NCBI GenBank assembly: GCA_034687125.1
Contig: JAQGBZ010000148.1
Location: forward strand, 62,001-126,000
Length of the DNA stretch: 64,000 bases
DNA from: Neelides folsomi
Taxonomy: Eukaryota > Arthropoda > Collembola > Neelipleona > Neelidae
Direction: 5' to 3'
Shown here: piece after piece, positions 12,074 to 22,600 of the stretch
How the letters are laid out: every line of letters begins with the position of its first letter
How positions within the stretch are numbered: the first letter of the stretch is position 1
The notes under the pieces: generated by a model
Seen by the model: only the letters and a program-made list of their open reading frames with translations
What the model was told of the DNA's origin: nothing
Database searches by the model: none
Program-made: the position numbers and the translations under genes

Positions 12074-13346
12074 TTAATTTGTATCTGCAGCATCTGCATG
12101 AGCAACCGTTCCTGAATGAGCATTCTCCCGACGGACCCATTCATGTGTGGAGATTCGGTCCAAAGTGATCCGTTGAGTGATGTCAGGCTCCAAGATGTTC
12201 TTCACTAGTTGGGTCAAGGTGGACGTGAGGACATCGCGAACTCTAGATCGAAAATCCCATTTCCGGGCGAGTTGGTCTTTGAGGAGTTTCTTGAGATTTG
12301 AATCGTCGAACGGCATCGTTGCATTTATCATAATGTACAAAATGATTCCCATCGACCAAACGTCGGCCAACTTTGGGTTGTAAGGAGTTCCACTCACAAC
12401 TTCGGGAGCTTATATTAATAATTAATTACAGTTAAAAGCCAATTAACCAAATTATAATTAATTACGATAAACCAAATATCGACAAATTACAATTAACGAA
12501 ATATTGGCAAATTCGTAATTTCACAAGTTAGAAAATAAAACATAGAATTAATTGTTAATTAAAAGCAAAAGCCAAAGCAGTTAAATACCAGCATAAGCAG
12601 CAGAACCACAATAAGTTTGAGAAAGCACTCGTTTTCCTAATTATAAGATTCATTAATTAAATAAGCTATCAAAATTAAAAATTTATTAAAAGCTAGAAGA
12701 AGGATAAAGCGATAAACTGAAAGTTTAATGTTTAAAATTAATAATTTAATTATTTAAAATTAAATCAAATGGCCATTTAACTATTTCAAATAGGATTTAA
12801 TTATTTACCATCCGAGTCAACGCAAAATCGTGCAAATCCAAAGTCGGCCAATTTAACGTTCCAATGTCTTGACAAAAGAATATTTTCGCATTTCAAATCC
12901 CGATGTGCGATGTTGAGCAAGTGGAGATATTGAAGTCCTTGGACCATTTGACGAAACCAAATCTTTGTCTGTCGTTCCGGAACTAAACCGTTTTGTCTGA
13001 TGAAATCCAGCAAATCTCCGTTTTCCGCATATCGCATGAAAATGAAAACCCGGGGGCCGCGCTGGAGGATCGAATGGACTTGGATAATATGCGGGTTTTC
13101 GATCCGGGTCAAAATGTCCAATTCCCGGGGAAAGAATTTGTCCAGGAAGTCTTTGGGAGCTCTTTCCTTGTCGAAGATCTTGCAAGCAAGTTTAACCCTC
13201 CGCCCGCCCTCGGCGTATTCGGCCAAATGAACCGTGGCGTATGACCCTTGACCGATCTTCCGTGAAATAACATAGCCCTTCTTCTCAAGGGCGTTGACCT
13301 CTGAACTCGTCGGGCTCATGGCATGTCCATGGAATTTACTTGACAT
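12074..13346 (-). CDS. Testis-specific serine/threonine kinase (TSSK) family protein kinase
   Basis: Three minus-strand exons, 13346-12809, 12636-12589 and 12408-12074, give 306 residues, almost only a kinase domain. Seen: the glycine loop GQGSYATV (32-39), lysine 56 in ACKIF, HRDLKCEN (148-155), DFGFAR (168-173), and an activation loop TYCGSAAYAAPEV interrupted by both introns. HRDLKCENILL with CGSAAYAAPE and YNPKLADVWSMGIILYIMI are typical of TSSKs, which act in late spermatogenesis and the sperm flagellum in vertebrates; many arthropods carry several copies. All catalytic residues are present, so it should be active. Both introns are phase 1. A SIK, MARK or AMPK-related kinase is the alternative, but those carry long C-terminal regions absent here. 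Confidence 0.9.
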
Positions 13347-14164
13347 TTTTACGCCCCCGCCGCCTGATCCAAATAAAAAAATTAAAAATTTCCGATTAGG
13401 ATTTAATTTTACATCGATTAAACATAAATGTCACCATGGGGCGGGGTTTAATCCCAAGATTCCCCGAATCCTCAGTCTAATTACAATTAACTTTAAACTT
13501 GTTTAAAGTTAATTGTCGGGTTTGTTAAGGAGGGGATGGGAGACTAGATAGTGCGATGATGGAACGGGGTTTGAATTCAACGTTGATTTTGGTCTTTGGG
13601 TTGGATTTTAATTGTGGAAATTGTTAAATTTAGGAATTTTGATTTGGGCTGAAATTGATTTGATTAAAGTTGTCTTACTTTGTTCAAATGTTGAAGGAGG
13701 TTTTTTGTGGATGGTAAAAGCTGAGGCGCAAAGGTTAATTCTCAGTTCCCATTCATCAAATGCTGTCTTCGTCCCTCGCACCCTCAATTTATAATTAATA
13801 CCAAATGTCCCTAAGAATTTTGACGGAATGAAATTAAAATTAAAATATTTATTTATTACTTTTTCATCTTTATGCTTTCGATGTTGGGGGAGTTTGCAGG
13901 GAAAGAAATTTCTCTGGTTACTACAACGATCAACTTCAACTTTTTTCAATCTCCCTGCACATGATCATTTAAAAGTCATTTAACTCTTTAATTAACTTAA
14001 TTCAATAAAAATAAGTTAAATACCTTGTGTATATATGAAATTAATATGAGAATAACTGAAGATTAAGAAATTCAATTAATCAAATGTTAATTATTTAATT
14101 TATTACGGTTGATCAGTTAATTTTGGTAAGTTAGTTAATTATAGTTAAATTTGGAACTTTGATT
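13347..14164. other. Intergenic region upstream of the kinase gene
   Basis: The kinase leader (ACGCCCCCGCCGCC on the plus strand at about 13350) and a G+C-richer patch to 13570 probably form its promoter. From 13600 to 13960 frames stay open on both strands for about 60 to 113 codons, but their translations are low-complexity and unlike any family I know. I see no gene there. Confidence 0.4.
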
Positions 14165-15555
14165 TTAGAATCCGACCTTCCCCAATTTTGTATCAGTTTT
14201 TGGATTAGCAGTGATGGATTGAACTGCCACGATCGTCTCGTTAATCTTCGTTTGTAATTCACGGAGATCGTGGATGTAAATGAGCCTTAAGATCTGAACA
14301 AAATATTTAAATAAAAAAGTTAAATTTAAATAATAATTGATATTCACAGCTTTCTCATCGTCTTGAATTGAATGTTCGAAAAGATTGATGTACCTTTGAA
14401 GCTTGATTTAAAACATTGTCTCCGGTGTCAAATCCCGTGTCAGTCTCTTTGAGATGAAGTGGAAATGGCATGCCCTGAACAAAAAACCATTAAATGAATG
14501 TTAATTTAAATTAATAACATTTTTAAATACAATTAAGTCTATTAATTGCTAATCGTATTTAACTAACCTTTGGAGTTTCTCTTGGCTCCGATTTCCCAAG
14601 TTTGTCTTTGACGAGTTTCGCAATTGCTTCGAGCGTAAAGAGATGATTGGGATGTTTGGTAACTTGTAATTGTTCTGCAAGGGAATTGACGCCTTCGACG
14701 AATTCAACACTGCTAACTGAAATTAAATAATCGTTTTAATTGAATATTAAAAGTACACAATTGTTGAATCTAATTGTGAGTATTTAATCGATAGTAAATT
14801 GTTAGTTAATTGTAGTTAATTGGTTTTAAAACTTTAAAAATGTATCATTCGATAATTAATTGATAACTTACAATCGAGTTTATCTAAAGGATTTGCTGTG
14901 ACCATTTGGGGCTTCAGAGTTTGCTGCATTTCAACATTTTCTAATGACGCTTGGGAATATTTGTCAACTGTGAATCAAAAGATGTTTGAAAAATTAATTA
15001 TGGTTAAACTAAACATTAATAATCGTTAAACCATTTTTATTTACTGATATTTGTAAAATGAGCCATATTTTAATAACGTAGTCCTTTATAAATTAGAAAT
15101 GGAATCATAGTTTACCATTATCGCTATATTCCAATTTAATTGCATAAGTGAGGAGCCAATCGAGTATCTCATGAGGATCTTTTGTGTCAAGGATCATAGG
15201 AATATCTTTCAAGTATTTGGAATAACCCTCGTTCCATATTGGTGAATTGACGTTTCTCAAGTCGGTCCTTTGCTCAACTTTATAGCTTCGGATCTTTTGG
15301 TCTTCAAGCCAAACAATCAATTTACGAAAATCTTTTATATCTAAAATATTCAAATATTTAAAAGTTTTCTCGTTCAGTGACTGAAGTTCAGTTATACTAT
15401 ATGGAAAGATGGTATCAAATAACGCTACAATCTTCTTTAACACTTTTGGTTAATAAAATGAATTAAACAAGAGATAAAATAATTAAAGTTTAACCTTCAA
15501 TATTAAAAGAATCGTAATTTGGATATTCCAATGCTTGCAGCTTCCGGCTTGACAT
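14165..15555 (-). CDS. RTRAF: RTRAF (hCLE/CGI-99), RNA transcription, translation and transport factor
   Basis: Six minus-strand exons, 15555-15495, 15340-15116, 14967-14872, 14716-14568, 14474-14394 and 14293-14165, give 246 residues; the human protein has 244. RTRAF is a subunit of the tRNA-splicing ligase complex with RTCB, DDX1 and FAM98, shuttles in RNA granules and modulates RNA polymerase II. Matches run end to end: [63 protein letters not shown], and the very conserved C terminus [16 protein letters not shown] with [13 protein letters not shown]. Exon 2 could instead start at 15442: that acceptor keeps the frame and would add 34 residues inside the N-terminal fold, but only the 15340 acceptor gives a gap-free alignment to human RTRAF. 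Divergently placed to POLA2. Confidence 0.95.
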
Positions 15556-16159
15556 TTTTCAAAATCTGAATCCGAATCCGGCAAAGACGTAAATGACTTC
15601 AAATAACACCGCTAAAAATTTAATGAATAAACAACAATCTTAACAGAAGGGCGGTCATAGAAGTTATAGAACTACAGCTAATGATAAAAAATGCCAATAA
15701 ATAAATGTTTAAAGTAATAAATAATCGGCAGATTGCAGTTACAATTAAACAAATTACAAATTGAATTCTTACCAATCTTGAGAATTAATCAAATTATATT
15801 TATCAACCTTATTAATCCTATAAGACAGTTAATAAACTAAATATGTTAACACTTGTTTAGTTGTATTAAAGCAATTAAACTTTGATTTTAATATAAGTTC
15901 AATCAGATTGTTCCTTATTTCAAGTTTTCAGAACCTCAGAATGGGAATGAATGAGCTGAAATGTATTCATTTGGATAACATAGAAACGAGGTAAGTTGAG
16001 AAAAATATCCTATAATGCTTCTAAGCCACGCTATGAATCTTCCCATACGGAATTTTATTAAACTCCTATCTAACCAATGTTAAATTAAATCCAATGTCAC
16101 AATGTAAAGTTAAAGAATTCCGTATGGGACGAGTGGGAGGTTTTGTGTAGATGGGGATT
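15556..16159. other. Intergenic region between RTRAF and POLA2 promoter
   Basis: A 600-base A+T-rich spacer between two divergent genes. An imperfect inverted pair, TTCCCATACGGAATT near 16038 and GAATTCCGTATGGGA near 16116, could form a hairpin close to the G+C-rich promoter island. Nothing coding is seen. Confidence 0.4.
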
Positions 16160-16359
16160 CCTGTGTTAATTTGAGCTGCGCGGGGGCGAAAAGGGGAGAG
16201 CGTGTATTCTCTTTGTCCGAGAGTTTGGGCGCGCAGGGACGCAGACGAAGAGAAGACTCCAACCGATTCATCCGCATTTGCCTCCTCCTCCCGACAAACA
16301 CCCGGAGTCGCCAGAGTTCTACCCGGACCCAACCACATTCCGAGTTTTCGGAGCAACAG
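16160..16359 (+). promoter_or_regulatory. CpG-rich promoter and probable non-coding first exon, POLA2 side
   Basis: A G+C-rich, CpG-rich island (GCTGCGCGGGGGCG, GGGCGCGCAGGGACGC) in A+T-rich DNA. It ends in a strong donor, CAACAG|GTGAGT, at 16359/16360; a matching acceptor TTTTCAG ends at 16593, 66 bases before the ATG at 16660. This suggests a 5-prime UTR exon plus a 234-base leader intron. TTTGGGCGCGC at 16224-16234 resembles an E2F site, apt for a replication gene. The same island may serve RTRAF on the other strand. A frame of 95 codons crosses it but reads through the donor. Confidence 0.5.
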
Positions 16360-16659
16360 GTGAGTTGTCATTGGAACAATCCCAAACTCCGCCCGGTTTC
16401 CATCCCCTCACCCGGCCCTGCACCCCAACACCCAATTGCCATTAATCGCCTTAATTAAAATCGTTATGGTTTAATTAAAATCAAAAGCTTACACTCAATG
16501 TCAGTTAAAATTGTATTATTGTATCATTGGGGTTCAATTAAAATCATAATTAGGGTTCACAAGTTCATTCATTAATTTGAGACTCATTTTCAGTTCATTT
16601 GTACATTTGGACTTGAGGACTTGTAGAGTCAAAGAAGAGAGTGAAAATCATTTTCCGAA

Positions 16660-19600
16660 ATGGACTACGACGAGATTGCTGACGCGGAGGACGACGACAT
16701 TCCTGGTCTTTACGTTCCTGACACACCCGGCCTGGTAGTCTTAAAACGGATGCAGAAAGAGGAAAACGAAAAGAAAAAACTTGTAAGTTAAAATTTTACA
16801 ATTAATTAATTAATTAACTTACATTTATAAAGCTTGTATGGATTGTATGAAATTCATCGAGTTCATCATGAACTGTTCATGACCATTTGTCCAAATTCAT
16901 CCAAATTCCAAATTCATTCAAAATACTAAATTCACCATTTCCAAATACGGATTCACAAAAGTGAAGTTAATTGCATAAAGTCACTTAGTTAATTTAAAGT
17001 TAATTATTAAATAGAATATTTTCATATATTAAACTTAGTTTTAAGGATTCTGAGCAATTACGTCATTTTGTTGTAAGCATTTTGTCGTTTTGTAATAACT
17101 TTGATATGTGGGTTATATTATTTTATAAAATTAGGCTTTACAAATTACAAAAGTTCATATTACTTTATTTAACATGTTATAAGGTTATAACAAAGACATT
17201 TTCCATTCTCAACTTTGTATTAATGTGTTTGTATTTAAAGTATTTTTAAGTTATTTCAGAGTTTATCAGCTTATTTGTTCATTTAACCTCCATTATCTTT
17301 ACATGCTGGGGCTTTAAAAGCGGGTTTCATACAAAGTAAAGTGAAACATACAAAGTTAAATACAAAGTTAAACACAAAGTTAAACACAAAGTTATAAAGT
17401 TAAACATAAAATGAAGTATTTAAGTGTTGCATTACAATTTAATGAATTTGAGCTTCTGCTTCAAATATTTAAACTTTTAACTAACGAGCTTAGCCATTAA
17501 AACATGAGCTTAACTATGTAGTTAGATATACTAAATATAAATTAACTAGTTTAACCAATAGTTAGATATCCTAAACAACTTACAAACCTAAACCAGTAGT
17601 TAACTAACCATGTAGTTAACCATATAATTAACCATACAGTTAACGATGTAGTTAACCATGTAATTAACCATATAGCTAGCCATATATAATATATAGCTAA
17701 ATAGTGTTAAATATCCCAATATCTCAATTTTTAATGGAAATTATAAAAAAAAGGTTTTCCGTCCCTAATGCATTTAATACATAGCCCATTTACTCATTGA
17801 TAGTGTTGATAAAAGGATTAAACTCAACTTTGATGTTTAATGAGATCCAACGTTCAAGTTTTTGATAGTTAATGTCCTTAATGTTTAAAAGGTATTTGAG
17901 TTCATTTGATATCACCAATTTTATATATATTTTGATATCCGAAAACACTTCTTTGATATCAGCAGGGTGGAGGGAGAGATTTTGATTAAAAGCGGACGTG
18001 GAGGGACAATTTGAGTTTATTAGTTAATTCAACTCAATTGGAGTAGTTGTGGAGGGAATTCCCCTCCGAACTCTCCGCTCATTAAATACCCAATATATTC
18101 ATTAACATTCAACTCATTCAAATATTCATCAGCTTATTCTCTATAATAAATTAAGCATATATTGACCATATCTAATATTCGTATCATATATATTGGTATT
18201 CACCTAATAAATTCATTCATTCAATTCACATTGTTTCCCATTCAAATTCAAGTTGTATATGAATGGTTCTTTTTTTGGTTTGACTTATTTAGATAGGTTT
18301 TGTAATGTGAAATGGAGTTTCATTTTCACCCTCCTTCCGCTGTTATTCGGTCAAAAATTTTCCCCTCCTATTTTCTCATTTATAAACCAGGGAGAATCTC
18401 CATACTATTTACTATCTATATGTATGTACAACCAGGAGACCAGGGAGGATTTTTTTTAATACCAGGGCCAAGGATTTTTTTCTCATACCAGGGAGTTTAA
18501 ACCAGGGAGTTTTGAGTTTTGGATAAATAGACGGGGGACCGCTCAATCATTTTTCATCTCCACTTCACTTTTTGACATTTCTTTTAAATCTTTTACGTGA
18601 GACGTCTCAGAAATAAGTGAGAATTCTCCCTTAACTTTTCGACCCCTCGGTTTACTATTACTTCTATGTTATATTTTTGTATTTATTATGGGCCATAATG
18701 TAGGGCTTAACTTACTCCTACACTTTCTTGCATAATAGAAAAATACATAAAGTCTGAATATTTCACATATTACCCTTTATATGAACTTTTACAATTTTAC
18801 AACTTTTCCTATATTTATATTCTTTGGTTGGTTTGACTTGTTTCATTTATGTATTTTGTTTTCGTTTTAGATAGCTTTGGTTGTGGAGTTGTTAAAAGTG
18901 TTTAAATGAGTTTTGTATTTATATTGTATGATGGAGTTAATATGATGGAGTTAATATTATTTAAGTTGTACAGGTTGGGCCATAAGTATCTTTCTTTTTT
19001 AAATAAACGATCGTATAAAAAAGAAAGATACTTATGGCCCACTCTATATATTATGATTATGAACCATTTGGTCATTGGTACTTATATTTTGAATTTATAT
19101 GTATTTTTATGAAGTAAGGTCTATAATGAAATGATTTATGGTGTGGGAGGAAGTTTGATCTATTTGTTTATCTTCAACACCCAAACGACTCTTCAAGTTC
19201 AACTCATTTTCATTCCTCTTTTTTTAATATTCCAATTTTTGATGGTTGGAAGGTTTTAACTGGTTTATCATTGAATCTCGTTTGAATATCATTTATATAT
19301 TATTTCCTATTTATTCCATTATTTTACATTTTTAGCTTTGTATTTAGCTTTTGTCATTTTGTTATTCCGGTAGCATTTGTCCTTTGTTTATTTCATGCCA
19401 ATTTTTATCCTTCAAAACTTGAGTTAATTTCTTTTTTTTGCATAGAATATAACTTTTGCATAGAACATAATATAACTCAGAATTCGCAGAATTTACCAAT
19501 TTATTTTGATTAGGTATTCAACTTCTTGGTTGAATATTTTGTTGAATAATGAAGTAAGGAATAAATTTTGTCGTGTTGTTGAGTCTGGGCAAAGACGGCG

Positions 19601-22600
19601 AGTTGGAGGGGGAATCTTTCATGACACAAATCATATGAAGTTTGTGAAGGACCGTGACCAAGAGATATAATAATATAGAGAGGAAACATCTTTGATCAAC
19701 TATTATCATCTTAATGCTACAAATAATTTTATCATGCTTAATGCTATACATTCTTATATTAAATTTTATATTCTTGGGTTATTTAATGTTCTTTGTGTTA
19801 TTTTATATTCTTATGCTATTTTATCTTCTAATGTTATTTTAAGTAAAAGACTCCAATGTTATTTTTCTACACAAGACATTGAGATTGTAATGTAACAAAG
19901 ACATTTGCCTCGTTTGTCCTATAGAGATATTATTGTAATGTCTTTTAAGTTCATTTAAGTGTCGGAGAGTGTTTTGTAAGAAGAAAGAAAGCTTTTGGAA
20001 AGAGCTTTTGGATAGATAGGTGATATTCTCATGATATGTTAAAGTTAATGGTCTGCTTAACTTTTCCTGACTAGGGTGTGAAGGAGTTCCTTCATATACT
20101 CATATTTATATATATATGGACTTGGAGGGAATTGAGAAGTTGTGAAGTGAATGATATGAAGTCAACAAGATGGGATGGGAATGAGAGATGATGGGGAGAG
20201 ATGTGAAGAATGATAGGGAAAAGATATGTTGTGAGAATGTTTGTCTCATCAGCGTCTGTCGAGTCTTTGGTTCTTGGATAGGATTCTTCCTTATATGTAT
20301 TTTTTCATATTATATTTTATTATGAGAAGTTTGATCAAACTATGTGTAGTTGATGTTTGATATGTCTAGGAGGATTATTTCATATAACATATTAAGGTAT
20401 ACATTTTTGGTATATGGGGATAATGGACAATACAAGCAATGTATAGTTCATGAACGTAAGAATGGTAAGTTTAGTGTAAGTAGATGAGAATGTAAGTACA
20501 TGGTTTGATATGTAATGTGAATGAGTCTTTTAAACTTTAAGGAGTGTAAGGGAGAGAGACAGAGAGATATATAAATTATATAAAGATGTAGGATATATAA
20601 AAGTTTTATAACTTATATTAAAGGTATATTGAAGGAATCTTAAAGGTTTGTATGAATATGAGAGAGATGTTTAATGGGGAGTTTTAAGGGGGGTTGAAGG
20701 GGTCGGCTTCTTTAATTGTTGTCTCCCTCATCCAATTCCTTTGAGTTTGTAAGAAGGAGCAAAAAACTCACCTGAGATGCTCAGCGTCGTCTCCCCCAAT
20801 CCCCAGTCGGGCCTTGGACCCAAGCCGCTCACTCCCGCCCTCACGCATCTCTCTCTCTTTGAAACAGACTCCTTCCATACCTCTACTAACTTCAAGGTGG
20901 TTCATTGGAGGAAAAGCTCTTTTTTAATTTTACTTAATTTTGATTCAATTTTTATAAGGGAGGGAAATTGGTTTTAGGAGTTTAATATTAGGAGTTTCAT
21001 TAGGAGTTGTAGGTGTTTTTAATTGAGATGAAGAGAGTGAGTTTGTTGAATTTAAAGGTGATTTGGTTATTTGGTTCTTTGATTGGGAAGGAAGGGGAGA
21101 GAGGAATTTTTTGGAGACAAAGAAACCCTTTGCACGTTCGATCGAGTCCTTGTGAAGTTTTACCCTCCATTTGAATATCAAGTTCTTTGTTCCTTTTGCC
21201 GATACTTTTATCGTACCATTTACCTTTATAATTATCTATTAGACATTTATTTGTTCATTTAGACTATTTTAGGCATTTTATGCATCTTGGGGATTTGGAT
21301 TAGATTGTGTTGTGATTTAATGTGCATTCTTATTATAATTTTATAATAGCATTCATCATTATTGTTTCTAATTTTAAGGATTTAGGAGTTTATTTTAATA
21401 AGGGGGATTAATTGAGGATTTTGGATTAAATGAGGATTTTTGGATTAAATGAGGATGAGAAGTTTCATAAGGAGTTTAATAAGGAGATTAATTGAGGATA
21501 AGTAATTTAATAAAGAGATTCATTGAGGATTATAGATTTTGGATTTATAGGATTTTGTATTAGTTTGAGAGTTTTTGGAGGGGATTTGAGGATTTTGAGT
21601 TCTTGGATTTTTGGAGGGTTTAGTTTTTGGAGGGGAATTTTAAGTAGTTTAAATAGGGATAATTGAAGTGGTATTAATTAGTTAATTAAAGTTAATTAAG
21701 TGGATTGATTTAATTGGATTTGATTCAATGGTAAGATTTTATTAGTTTTTCGGCGGGTATAATTTGAAGTAACGTTTTGAGTATGCTTTTCCTTTTGGTG
21801 GTTGTTGGATAGTTGGGGGAAATGTGTGGGGTGGCGGGGTCCTGCGGGGATTCCTCCTCCTCCCCAAGGTCTCTTTGTTCGCGAAGGTGGAGGGTCCTTG
21901 GCATCAGAGGAATGTTTAAAGAGGAATTGACAAAGGAGTTTCCCTGTCACCTGGCCCTTTTCCCTCCCCTTTACATTTCTTTCTTCCCGTACTTTTTCAG
22001 TCTTCGTACTTTGAGTGTACTTTGAGGGATGTACTTTGAGTCTTCATACTTTGAGGAATATGTTGAGGGTTCGCAGGAGGGGAGGGAAATGGGCAAGGTA
22101 TGTCTGGGGAATCTTTGGCGGTTAGTCTGCGAGGGATGGGACAAAGGGCCGTGATTGAGGTAGGACGAGGAAATCTTTTTCTTTGTCTTCCCCCTTCCCA
22201 GGACCCTTTAAGGGTTATAAACCTCATCTACCTATATACAACTACTTTTATTACCTATCTCTTGACCTGTTGGGGTTTTCTTTGAGAAAAGATAGGGCTT
22301 AAAGTATTAAACTTACACTTAGAATATTAATAGAATATTAAGCTTATTAAATAAGCTTATAAAATAAGCTTAAAGTGAGTTTTACAGTATTAGTTTAAGT
22401 ATAGTTAAAGTTAAAATTAAAATTAAGGTAAATATCTTTAAAGGTGTATTTCAGGCTTTTCAGGTAGCTGGGAAGTTTTTAAGGGAGGAATAAGGAAGGG
22501 AAAAGTTTTAATATTGGGAGGGTTTATTTAAGATTATATTGGAGGGATATGTCTAAGGGAATATAAAGGGTATGTGTTTAAGGGTGCATTTTAAGGGCAT

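Noticed and set aside
12853-13244. Other long frames on both strands over the kinase first exon
   Set aside because: The true frame carries all kinase motifs; the others do not resemble proteins.
16171-16458. 95-codon frame over the CpG island, and its minus-strand partners
   Set aside because: It reads through a strong donor at 16359; translation is arginine- and proline-rich, as expected of G+C-rich 5-prime UTR.
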